A stretch of DNA of 64,000 nt. Origin: Pseudomonas japonica (GTDB lineage Bacteria > Pseudomonadota > Gammaproteobacteria > Pseudomonadales > Pseudomonadaceae). This document shows positions 44,823 to 52,787 of this stretch, piece after piece. Location: positions 62,001 to 126,000 of the forward strand of contig NZ_FZOL01000005.1 in assembly GCF_900188455.1 (NCBI RefSeq). Direction: 5' to 3'. Under the pieces are notes generated by a model that was not told the origin of the DNA, searched no databases, and saw only the letters and a program-made list of their open reading frames with translations. Position 1 is the stretch's first letter. Each line of letters opens with the position of its first letter. The translations under genes and the position numbers were made by a program.

Positions 44823-45793
44823 ACGCCCCGACCAGCCCTGAACAGCAGCAGACCGCCCTCGACTGGCTGACCCGTATCAACGGCCAGCCGGCGCTGGCCG
44901 AGGGCGCGGCGTTCAAGCGCTGGCTGCTCAGCGATCCGGCGCACGGCCAGGCCTACCGCGAGGCGCAGCAACTGTGGCGGCTCAGCGAAGCGCCGGCCGC
45001 GCGCCTGGCCAGCGAGGAAGACCCGGCGCTGCAAGCCTACCTGCGCGCCATGCAGCGTCCGGCCGCGTCGTCCTGGCGCAGGCTGGGCAGCCTGGCGGCC
45101 GCCGCCTCGGTGCTGCTGATGCTCGCTCTCGGTGCCGGCTGGCATCCGGCGGACTGGCTGCGTGACTTCGCTGCCGACCATGTGGCGGCGGTGGGGCAGG
45201 TCCGTGACGTGACCCTGGCCGACGGCTCGCAACTGACGCTGGATGCCGACAGCGCCATCAGCGTCGATTTCAGCAACGGCCAGCGGCGCATCGAGGTGCA
45301 GCGTGGCGCGGTGTTCTTCCAGGTCGCGCACACCGGCCAGCCGTTCATCGTCGAGGCCGACGGTGGACGCACCGAGGTGCTGGGGACGAAGTTCGAGGTG
45401 CGTCGGCAGGACGGCGGGGTGGACGTCACCGTGCTGTCCGGGCGGGTCGCGGTCAGCGCCGGCGAAGGCCAGCCGCCGCAGATCCTCGGCGCCAACCAGC
45501 AGGTGGACTACCGCGACGGCAGCGCCGGCGGCGTGCACGGTGTCGACAGCGAAAGCCGCCTGGCCTGGCGCCAGGGCTGGCTGAACTACTACCAGGTGCC
45601 GCTGCGCCAGGTGGTCGACGACCTGGCCCGCTATTACCCGGGGCGGATCCTGCTGCTCGACGGCGACCTCGGCGCGCGCAAGGTCAGTGGCAGCTTCCCC
45701 GGCAACGATCCGCTGGCGGCGCTCGACGCCCTTGGCGCGGTGGCCGGATTCCAGCGCCACACCCTGCTTGGCCGGGTCACGTTGCTGCGCTGA
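44819..45793 (+). CDS. FecR-family anti-sigma regulator (FiuR-like)
   Basis: 324-residue inner-membrane regulator: cytoplasmic DUF4880 part (TALDWLTRINGQPALAEGAA and FKRWLLSDPAHGQAYREAQQ), transmembrane helix (LGSLAAAASVLLMLALGAGW), FecR domain (VRDVTLADGSQLTLDADSAI) and a C-terminal STN-like domain (YYQVPLRQVVDDLARYYPG). The start ATG 44819 overlaps the sigma stop as ATGA; the frame opens earlier but only as a shadow of the sigma gene. Confidence 0.92.
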   Translation: MNAPTSPEQQQTALDWLTRINGQPALAEGAAFKRWLLSDPAHGQAYREAQQLWRLSEAPAARLASEEDPALQAYLRAMQRPAASSWRRLGSLAAAASVLLMLALGAGWHPADWLRDFAADHVAAVGQVRDVTLADGSQLTLDADSAISVDFSNGQRRIEVQRGAVFFQVAHTGQPFIVEADGGRTEVLGTKFEVRRQDGGVDVTVLSGRVAVSAGEGQPPQILGANQQVDYRDGSAGGVHGVDSESRLAWRQGWLNYYQVPLRQVVDDLARYYPGRILLLDGDLGARKVSGSFPGNDPLAALDALGAVAGFQRHTLLGRVTLLR

Positions 45794-45811
45794 AAAAAAA
45801 TTCGCAAAAGG

Positions 45812-45839
45812 GGTGAGGTACTTCGCGACGGCATCCGTG
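45812..45839 (+). promoter_or_regulatory. Candidate ECF promoter of the second receptor gene
   Basis: GGTGAG, 18 bp, CGTG, behind the A-rich GAAAAAAAATTCGCAAAAGG. It matches the layout before fecA (GGTGAG-N17-CGTG) and is a plausible target of the FecI-like sigma factor encoded just upstream. Confidence 0.55.
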
Positions 45840-45897
45840 TAGTGAGTGGAAGTGCGATCTATTCGCATTAATAAGGTTCTCTCACAGGTTCATCGGC

Positions 45898-48303
45898 ATG
45901 CGTGCAAGGTCGGCGGTGGTTCACAGTCTTTCAATCGGTATGGCAGCGGGCCTGATGGCCGTCGGGGTGGTGCCGACGCATGCCGCGGAGCAGATCGAGC
46001 AGGTCTATGCCTTCGACCTCGCGGCCAAGCCGCTGCCTCAGGCGCTGAGCGATTTCAGCCGGATCACCGGCCTCAGCGTGGTCTACACCGTCGACCTGCC
46101 GAGCCTGCCGGCACCGGCGCTGAGCGGCCGGCTCAGTGCCGAGCAGGCGTTGCAGCGCCTGCTGCAGAACTCCGGCTTCGGCTATCGTCGCCTCAACGCC
46201 CGCACCCTGACTCTTGAACCAGTGGCCCGCGATGCCGGTACCCTGAGCCTCGACGCTACCAGCGTCACCGCGCAGGCGAACGGCGTCGGCAGCTACAGCC
46301 AGCCGCAGAGCACCTCGATCATGCGTGGCTCGGCATCGAGCATGGACATCCCCCAGGCGATCAACGTGGTGCCCGAGCAGGTGCTCAAGGACCAGGCCCC
46401 GCGCAACCTCGACGATGCCCTGTACAACGTCAGCGGCATCACCCAGGGCAACAACTTCGGCGGTACCTCCGACACCGTGATGAAGCGCGGCTTCGGCGAC
46501 AACCGTGACGGTTCGATCATGCGCGACGGCATGCCCATCGTGCAGGGCCGCAGCCTCAACGCCACCACCGAGCGGGTTGAAGTGCTCAAGGGCCCGGCCT
46601 CGCTGCTGTACGGCATCCAGGACCCGGGCGGGGTGATCAACGTGGTCAGCAAGCGCCCGCAACTGCAGGGCTACAACGCCCTCAACCTGCGCGGCTCGAC
46701 CTATGGCTCGGGCAAGAACGGCAGCGGCGGCGGCCTCGACAGCACCGGCGCGCTGGGCGACAGCGGCCTGGCCTATCGCCTGGTGCTGGACCACGAGGAC
46801 GAAGACTACTGGCGCAACTACGGTGTGCACCGCGAATCGCTGGTGGCGCCGTCGCTGGCCTGGTACGGCGAGAACACCCAGGTGCAGTTGGCTTACGAAC
46901 ACCGCGAGTTCGTCTACCCGTTCGACCGCGGCACCGCCATCGACCCGAACACCAACCGGCCGCTGCACATTCCCGCCGAACGCCGCCTGGACGAGCCGTT
47001 CAACGACATGGAAGGGCGTTCGGACCTGTATCGCCTGGAGATCGATCACCAGTTCAACGACGACTGGAAGGCCCACTTCGGCTACAGCTGGAACCGCGAG
47101 ACCTACGATGCCAGCCAGGTGCGGGTGACCGGGGTCAACGCCAGCCGTGGCACCCTGACCCGCAGCATCGACGGCACCCACGGCTCGCTCAGCAGCGACC
47201 GCTTCGCCACCCTGAGCTTCGACGGCAAGGTGCAGATCGCCGGGTTGCGCAACGACCTGCTGTTCGGCGTCGACAGCGAATACCGCAAGATCTACCGCTC
47301 GGACCTGATCCGCCAGGCGTCGCGCAGCACCTTCAGCTACCTCAACCCGGTGTATGGCCGCGAAGTCGAGGGCAGCACCGTGCGTGCCAGCGACAGCGCG
47401 CAGACCGACAAGCTGCGCAACGACGCGCTGTTCTTCCAGGACTCGCTGCACCTGGACGATCACTGGATCCTGGTGGCCGGCGCGCGCTGGCAGACCTACG
47501 ACCAGTACGCCGGGCGCGGACGGCCTTTCAAGGCCAACACCGACAACAACGACCAGGCCTGGGTGCCGCATGCCGGGGTGGTCTACAAGGTCGACGACAC
47601 CTTGTCGCTGTACGGCAGCTACAGCGAATCGTTCAAGCCCAACTCCAGCATCGCGCCGCTGACCGGTGGCCTGGTGCTCGACTCGGCGATCGCGCCGGAG
47701 GAGGGCAAGTCCTGGGAGGTCGGCGCCAAGCTGGACCTGCCGGAATCCCTCAGCGCCACGGTGGCGCTGTTCGATATCACCAAGCGCAATGTGCTGGTGT
47801 CCAACTTCGATACCGCGACTGGCGACACCGTCTACAGCGCGGCGGGGGAGGTGAAGTCCCGCGGGCTGGAAGTGGACGTGAGCGGACCGTTGAGCGAGCG
47901 CTGGAGCCTGATGGGCAGCTATGCCTACACCGATGCGGAAGTGACCAAGGACCCGGACTACCAAGGCAATCGCCTGCAGAACGTGGCGAAGCACAGTGGA
48001 TCGTTGTCGGCGGTGTACGACGTCGGTGCGGTCTTCGGCGGCGACCGCCTGCGGCTGGGCGCGGGGGCGCGCTATGTGGGCGAGCGGGCGGGCAACCCGG
48101 TCAACGATTTCGACCTGCCGCCGTACACCGTGGCGGATGCCTTCGCCAGTTATGAAACGAAGCTGGACGCGCACAAGGTGCGCTTTCAGTTGAACGTGAA
48201 GAACCTGTTCGACAAGACCTACTACACCTCGGCGGTGAACCGCTACTTCGTGGCGATGGGGGATGCGCGGCAGGTGAGCCTGTCGAGTACGTTGGAGTTC
48301 TGA
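45898..48303 (+). CDS. TonB-dependent siderophore receptor with STN domain (FiuA-like)
   Basis: 801-residue outer-membrane receptor. Signal peptide ends near THA-AEQ; an STN domain follows (YAFDLAAKPLPQALSDFSRI), then the plug with VEVLKGPASLLYGIQDPGG and INVVSKRPQ, and a barrel ending VSLSSTLEF. Overall it is FhuA/FiuA-like, and the sigma/anti-sigma order upstream is that of P. aeruginosa fiuIRA, so a hydroxamate siderophore such as ferrichrome is a reasonable guess. The exact ligand is not readable. The REPIN cluster begins 9 bp after the stop. Confidence 0.92.
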   Translation: MRARSAVVHSLSIGMAAGLMAVGVVPTHAAEQIEQVYAFDLAAKPLPQALSDFSRITGLSVVYTVDLPSLPAPALSGRLSAEQALQRLLQNSGFGYRRLNARTLTLEPVARDAGTLSLDATSVTAQANGVGSYSQPQSTSIMRGSASSMDIPQAINVVPEQVLKDQAPRNLDDALYNVSGITQGNNFGGTSDTVMKRGFGDNRDGSIMRDGMPIVQGRSLNATTERVEVLKGPASLLYGIQDPGGVINVVSKRPQLQGYNALNLRGSTYGSGKNGSGGGLDSTGALGDSGLAYRLVLDHEDEDYWRNYGVHRESLVAPSLAWYGENTQVQLAYEHREFVYPFDRGTAIDPNTNRPLHIPAERRLDEPFNDMEGRSDLYRLEIDHQFNDDWKAHFGYSWNRETYDASQVRVTGVNASRGTLTRSIDGTHGSLSSDRFATLSFDGKVQIAGLRNDLLFGVDSEYRKIYRSDLIRQASRSTFSYLNPVYGREVEGSTVRASDSAQTDKLRNDALFFQDSLHLDDHWILVAGARWQTYDQYAGRGRPFKANTDNNDQAWVPHAGVVYKVDDTLSLYGSYSESFKPNSSIAPLTGGLVLDSAIAPEEGKSWEVGAKLDLPESLSATVALFDITKRNVLVSNFDTATGDTVYSAAGEVKSRGLEVDVSGPLSERWSLMGSYAYTDAEVTKDPDYQGNRLQNVAKHSGSLSAVYDVGAVFGGDRLRLGAGARYVGERAGNPVNDFDLPPYTVADAFASYETKLDAHKVRFQLNVKNLFDKTYYTSAVNRYFVAMGDARQVSLSSTLEF

Positions 48304-48311
48304 GGCGGGCC

Positions 48312-49193
48312 GTAGGCGCTGGCTTGTCGTGTGACGAACCACTGCGAAGGAGCGCAAAGCGGTCCCGGTTCCCGATCTGAAACCATGTCGGCGGTAGCAA
48401 TCTTGCGGCCGCTGCGCGCCCGTTTCGCGGGCAAGCCGCGCTCCTACGGTGGCGGGGTGAAGCGGTCGATTGTCGTAGGAGCTGGCTTGCCTGCGAAGGA
48501 CCGCAAAGCGGTCCCGGTTCCCGATCTGAGACCGTGCCGGCGGTAGCAATCTTGCGGCCGCTACGCGCCCGTTTCGCGGGCAAGCCGCGCTCCTACGGTG
48601 AGAGATGCTTTTGTAGGAGCTGGCTTGCCTGCGAAGGACCGCAAAGCGGTCCCGGTTCCCGATCTGAGACCATGCCGGCGGTAGCAATCTTGCGGCCGCT
48701 GCGCGCCCGTTTCGCGGGCAAGCCGCGCTCCTACGGTGAGACTGACGCGATCTGCTTTTGTAGGAGCTGGCTTGCCTGCGAAGGACCGCAAAGCGGTCCC
48801 GGTTCCCGATCTGAAGTCATGTCGGCGGTAGCAATCTTACGGCCGCTACGCGCCCGTTTCGCGGGCAAGCCGCGCTCCTACGGTGGCGGGGTGAAGCGGC
48901 CGATTGTCGTAGGAGCTGGCTTGTCGTGTGACGAACCACTGCGAAGGACCGCAAAGCGGTCCCGGTTCCCGATGTGAAGCCATGCCGGCGGCAGCAATCC
49001 TGCGGCCGCTGTGCGCCCGTTTCGCGGGCAAGCCGCGCTCCTACGGTGGCGGGGTGAAGCGGCCGATTGTCGTAGGAGCTGGCTTGCCTGCGAAGGACCG
49101 CAAAGCGGTCCCGGTTCCCGATCTTAAGCCATGCCAGCGGCAGCAATCTTGCGGCCGCTACGCGCCCGTTTCGCGGGCAAGCCGCGCTCCTAC
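48312..49193. repeat. Cluster of six head-to-tail REPINs next to a RAYT gene
   Basis: Six copies of an approximately 122-136 bp REPIN at 48312-48447, 48475-48596, 48613-48734, 48760-48881, 48909-49044 and 49072-49193, start-to-start spacing 138-163 bp. Each begins GTAGGAGCTGGCTTG (first copy GTAGGCGCTGG) and ends AAGCCGCGCTCCTAC, with the central block CGGTAGCAATCTTGCGGCCG or CGGCAGCAATC. Copies 1 and 5 carry the TCGTGTGACGAACCA arm variant. Short spacers include a repeated GGTGGCGGGGTGAAGCGG block. The last copy supplies the RAYT stop codon. Nothing else occupies this 886-bp gap. Confidence 0.95.
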
Positions 49194-49633
49194 AACCAAA
49201 CCGCGTCCCAATGCGAATAATCTCTCGCCCGGGCAACCAGACCTGCACGCACTGGATTGGTAATGATGTACCGCGCCACTTCACGGACATCCTCCTCTCG
49301 GCGCAATGCGTGGTCGTGAAACCCTTCCTGCCAACACTGCCCCTTACGCTGAAGCACCCGATTGATCCCGAGTGCACTACGAGATTTGAAGCGCCGCATC
49401 AGCGCCCCCAGGGTCCCCTCATGCAGATCCACCAGCCAATGGATATGGTCCGGCATTACCACCCAGGCCAGCGAACTGGCGTGCCCCTCTTCTTGAGCAA
49501 GACGGAACTGGCCAACGATCAGTCGAGCCAGTTTCAAATCATGGAAAAGAGGTTCTCGGTCCCGGACAACACTGGTGAGCAGGTAAAGTCGGCCGGTTTC
49601 GGAAAACCGGCCACGACGCAGGCGATCAGACAT
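49190..49633 (-). CDS. REP-associated tyrosine transposase (RAYT)
   Basis: 147-residue IS200/Y1-like HUH single-strand nuclease that is thought to move REP/REPIN sequences. HUH motif His63-Ile-His65 in VVMPDHIHWLVDL and the catalytic tyrosine candidate Tyr122 in REVARYIITNPVRAGL; the WQEGFHDHAL region is typical of RAYTs. Single copy, not flanked by its own inverted repeats, and next to six REPINs as expected. The TAG stop (49190-49192) lies in the GTAGGAGCG edge of the last REPIN. The AAGGAAG ribosome site falls in a hairpin arm (49644-49666), which may limit translation. Confidence 0.94.
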   Translation of the reverse strand: MSDRLRRGRFSETGRLYLLTSVVRDREPLFHDLKLARLIVGQFRLAQEEGHASSLAWVVMPDHIHWLVDLHEGTLGALMRRFKSRSALGINRVLQRKGQCWQEGFHDHALRREEDVREVARYIITNPVRAGLVARARDYSHWDAVWL

Positions 49634-49643
49634 TGGGGTTCTT

Positions 49644-49666
49644 CCTTGAAAGTCGAGATTTCAAGG
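49644..49666 (-). promoter_or_regulatory. Hairpin covering the RAYT ribosome-binding site
   Basis: Perfect inverted repeat CCTTGAAA-N7-TTTCAAGG. In the minus-strand transcript the 3' arm provides AAGG of the AAGGAAG Shine-Dalgarno, 8 nt before the ATG, so folding would hide the site. Such sequestering hairpins are common in transposase genes. Confidence 0.6.
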
Positions 49667-49713
49667 TAGTGGTGGAGAGAGAAGCGGGTGATGGGGGAGT
49701 GGTTCCGAGTGTG

Positions 49714-50601
49714 TCAGGAGGAGCCTGCCTCGCGCAACGCCAATCTGTACGCCCCCGGCGTAGCCCCCTGCGCCTGGCGAAAGCGGTTGCTGAAATGACT
49801 GGCACTGGCAAACCCGCACGCCAGCGCCACTTCGCCCAACGGCAGATCCCCACCCGCGAGCAACTGCCGGGCCTTGGCCAGGCGCCGCGCCAGCAGGTAC
49901 TGATGCGGCGGCAAGCCGAAGCTCTCGCGGAACATCCGCGCGAAATGGTATTCCGACAGGCTGCACAATCCGGCCAGTTCGCTCAGGCCGATCGACTGCT
50001 CCAGATGCGTCTCGATGTAGTCCGCCAACTGCCGGCGCTGGTGTGGCGCCAGCCCGCCCTTCAGCTTCAGGCCCTCGCGCAGTCCGACCTGGCTGAGGAT
50101 CGCGTGGCCGAGGATTTCATGGGCCAGGCTGCTGGTCAGCAAGCGCTCCCCGGGCTCGTTCCAGTTCAGTGCGATCAACTGGCGAAACCGCGCCGCCTGC
50201 CGCGGATCTTCAAGAAAGTCCGCCTCGCGCAGTTGCAACTGTCTGGGCTCGCGGTCCAGCAGGGTTACGCAGCCGAGGGCGAACTGCTCCTCACTGATGT
50301 ACAGGTGAGCCAGGCGAATGCTGCCGTTGACGATCCAGTGCGAGACACAGCCCGCGGGCATGATGCACAGCTTGTCCGGCGCGCCCTTGCGTCCCGGCTG
50401 GCCGCGACGGAACGTACCGGTACCCTCGGCGATGTAGCAGGACAGGGTGTGGTGGCTGGGGGCTTCGTAGTCGCGGGCATCATGACGGTTGCTCCACAAC
50501 GCCGCCGCAATGCCTTCGCCCAGCAGCGCGCTGCTTTCCAGGCGGGCATGGGGCGAAGCATTCATGGATTTGAACACCTGCAACTGGTCGAGCGCGGTCA
50601 T
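49714..50601 (-). CDS. AraC-family transcriptional regulator
   Basis: 295-residue regulator with an N-terminal cupin-like sensing domain (about residues 20-160) and two helix-turn-helix motifs at the C-terminus (SIGLSELAGLCSLSEYHFAR and LPLGEVALACGFASASHFSN, then FRQAQGATPGAYRL). ATG 50601 is chosen because GGAGG stands 8 nt before it; earlier in-frame starts lack one. Divergent from an EamA transporter 134 bp away, its likely target. Confidence 0.9.
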   Translation of the reverse strand: MTALDQLQVFKSMNASPHARLESSALLGEGIAAALWSNRHDARDYEAPSHHTLSCYIAEGTGTFRRGQPGRKGAPDKLCIMPAGCVSHWIVNGSIRLAHLYISEEQFALGCVTLLDREPRQLQLREADFLEDPRQAARFRQLIALNWNEPGERLLTSSLAHEILGHAILSQVGLREGLKLKGGLAPHQRRQLADYIETHLEQSIGLSELAGLCSLSEYHFARMFRESFGLPPHQYLLARRLAKARQLLAGGDLPLGEVALACGFASASHFSNRFRQAQGATPGAYRLALREAGSS

Positions 50602-50735
50602 GATGGCTACCTCCGACGCCATCCTACGCCCTGGGAATTGGTCTGACAGCCCGCTGCCCGACAAAAGCGCAAGTTTGTGCAAGCGTCCGACCTGTTTTGC
50701 GCAGGAGACTGAAGGCAACCGTAGGAGCCTTCGCC

Positions 50736-51638
50736 ATGAACCTCTCGCTTTACCTGCTCACCGTGCTGATCTGGGGCACCACCTGGATCGCCCTGAAACT
50801 GCAACTGGGCGTGGTCGCCATTCCGGCGTCCATCGTCTATCGCTTCGCCCTGGCGGCGCTGGTGCTGTTCGCCTTTCTCCTGCTCAGCCGCAAGCTGCAG
50901 CCGATGAACCGGCGCGGGCACCTGGTCTGCGTGGCGCAGGGGCTGTGTCTGTTCTGCGTCAACTTCATCTGCTTCCTCACCGCCAGCCAATGGGTGACCA
51001 CCGGGCTGATCGCCGTGGTGTTCTCCACCGCCACCCTGTGGAACGCACTGAACGCGCGGGTGTTCTTCGGCCAGAAGATCGCCGCCAACGTCCTGCTGGG
51101 CGGGGCAATGGGGCTGGCGGGGCTGGGGTTGCTGTTCTGGCCGGAGCTGGCCGGGCAGGCGGCGAGCCATGAAACCTTGCTCGGGCTTGGCCTGGGGCTG
51201 GCGGGGACGCTGTGTTTTTCCGCTGGCAACATGCTGTCCAGCGTGCAGCAGAAGGCCGGTCTGCGGCCGCTGACCACCAATGCCTGGGGCATGCTCTATG
51301 GCGCGACGATGCTGGGGCTGTATTGCCTGGTCAGCGGGGTGCCGTTCGGCATGGACTGGAGCACGCAGTACATCGGCTCGCTGCTGTACCTGGCGATTCC
51401 CGGGTCGGTGATTGCCTTTACCGCCTACCTGACCCTGGTCGGGCGCATGGGGCCGGAGCGGGCGGCGTATTGCACCGTGCTGTTTCCGCTGGTGGCGCTG
51501 AATGTGTCGGCGGTGGTGGAGGGGTATGAGTGGACGGCACCGGCGCTGGTGGGGCTGGTGTTGGTGATGATGGGGAATGTGTTGGTGTTCAGGAAGCCGA
51601 AGGTCAAGGTGCTGGCTGGTGAAGCGGTGTTGAGGTAG
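50736..51638 (+). CDS. EamA/DMT-family drug/metabolite transporter
   Basis: 300-residue inner-membrane exporter with ten predicted helices in two EamA repeats: LLTVLIWGTTWIALKLQLG (repeat 1) and GNMLSSVQQKAGLRPLTTNA with LLYLAIPGSVIAFTAYLTLV (repeat 2). Substrate unknown; relatives export amino acids or drugs. ATG 50736 starts the first helix. Followed by a REPIN and the convergent reductase gene. Confidence 0.9.
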   Translation: MNLSLYLLTVLIWGTTWIALKLQLGVVAIPASIVYRFALAALVLFAFLLLSRKLQPMNRRGHLVCVAQGLCLFCVNFICFLTASQWVTTGLIAVVFSTATLWNALNARVFFGQKIAANVLLGGAMGLAGLGLLFWPELAGQAASHETLLGLGLGLAGTLCFSAGNMLSSVQQKAGLRPLTTNAWGMLYGATMLGLYCLVSGVPFGMDWSTQYIGSLLYLAIPGSVIAFTAYLTLVGRMGPERAAYCTVLFPLVALNVSAVVEGYEWTAPALVGLVLVMMGNVLVFRKPKVKVLAGEAVLR

Positions 51639-51661
51639 AGGTTTTTTCGGTGGTCTCAAGT

Positions 51662-51734
51662 GCCCCATCGCGGGCAACGCCCGCTCCCACAACCGGCAAA
51701 CCTTGTGGGAGCGGGCGTTGCCCGCGATGAGGCC
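51662..51734. repeat. REPIN of the third family (GCGGGCAACGCCCGC type)
   Basis: Inverted arms GCCCCATCGCGGGCAACGCC and GGCGTTGCCCGCGATGAGGC with the CTCCCAC/GTGGGAG core and a 13-bp loop. Same family as 33011-33094. It lies between convergent genes and may end both transcripts. Confidence 0.88.
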
Positions 51735-51742
51735 CTCAAGGC

Positions 51743-52714
51743 CTACTTCCAGACCTGCGGGTTCACCAGGTCCCGCGGTCGCTCACCCAGCAGGGCCGCG
51801 CGCAGGTTGTCGATGGCCCGGTTGGACATGGCGTCCCGGGTCTCGGCGGTCGCCGAACCGACATGGGGCAAGGTCACCGCATTGCTCAGCGAGAACAGCG
51901 GCGATTCGCTCAGCGGCTCCTTCTCGTACACATCCAGCCCCGCGCCACGAATGGTGCCGTTCTGCAATGCCTCGACCAGCGCCGCCTCGTCCACCACCGG
52001 CCCGCGCGACACGTTGATCAGGAAGGCACTGCGCTTCATCTGCCGCAGTTGTTCGGCGCCGATCAGGTGTTTGGTCTGCGCGCTCAGCGGCACCACCAGA
52101 CAGACGAAATCGGCTTGCGCGAGCAACTGCTCCAGGCTGACGAACGTTGCCCCGAACGCCTGTTCCAGCGCCGGCTTGCGACTGTTGCCGCTGTACAGGA
52201 TCGGCATGTTGAAGCCCAGGTGCCCACGCCGTGCGATGGCCGCGCCGATATTGCCGGCACCGACGATCCCCAGGGTCTTGCCATGCACGTCCGAGCCGAA
52301 GTGCGAAGGCGCCACGGTGGCCTTCCAGTTGCCGGCCTTGGTCCAGGCATCCAGCTCGGCGACCCGCCGGGCACTGCTCATGATCAGGCTGAAGCCGAGG
52401 TCGGCGGTGCTTTCGGTGAGCACGTCGGGGGTGTTGGTCAGGGCGATGCCGCGTTCGCTCAGGTAGGCGACGTCATAGTTGTCGTAACCCACCGAGACGC
52501 TGGACACCACTTCCAGCTTCAGCGCACCTTCCAGTTGCGCCTGGCCCAGCTTGCGCCCCGCGCCGATCAGGCCGTGGGCCTCGGGCAGCGCTTCGTTGAA
52601 CTGGGCGGCGATATCGCCGTGCTTCGGGTCGGGAACGATGACGTTGAAGTCCTGCCGCAGGCGCTCGGCCATGGGCGGGGTGATGCGGCTGAAAGCGAGT
52701 ACCGTCTTTTTCAT
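51743..52714 (-). CDS. ghrB: 2-hydroxyacid dehydrogenase, glyoxylate/hydroxypyruvate/2-ketogluconate reductase GhrB type
   Basis: 323-residue NAD(P)H-dependent D-2-hydroxyacid dehydrogenase of the GhrB/TkrA group. Rossmann motif GIVGAGNIGAAIARR, catalytic Arg in INVSRGPVVDE, Glu in GAGLDVYEKEP and His in VTLPHVGSATAETR. Pseudomonas proteins of this group reduce 2-ketogluconate, glyoxylate or hydroxypyruvate. Monocistronic on the minus strand, 73 bp after the LysR gene. Confidence 0.88.
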   Translation of the reverse strand: MKKTVLAFSRITPPMAERLRQDFNVIVPDPKHGDIAAQFNEALPEAHGLIGAGRKLGQAQLEGALKLEVVSSVSVGYDNYDVAYLSERGIALTNTPDVLTESTADLGFSLIMSSARRVAELDAWTKAGNWKATVAPSHFGSDVHGKTLGIVGAGNIGAAIARRGHLGFNMPILYSGNSRKPALEQAFGATFVSLEQLLAQADFVCLVVPLSAQTKHLIGAEQLRQMKRSAFLINVSRGPVVDEAALVEALQNGTIRGAGLDVYEKEPLSESPLFSLSNAVTLPHVGSATAETRDAMSNRAIDNLRAALLGERPRDLVNPQVWK

Positions 52715-52787
52715 CAGCGAAATCTCAGCGGGCGTCGGGAAATGAGTAGCACGCTATCATTCCCGACGCCCGCTGTGTATGACGATT

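Noticed and set aside
45931..48687. 918-residue open frame on the minus strand running into the REPIN cluster
   Set aside because: Antisense shadow of the receptor gene joined to REP sequence; no family features.
48304..49189. Protein-coding gene in the REPIN cluster
   Set aside because: Frames here encode repeated REP translations such as GPQSGPGSRSE; they exist only because the REPINs recur in the same phase.
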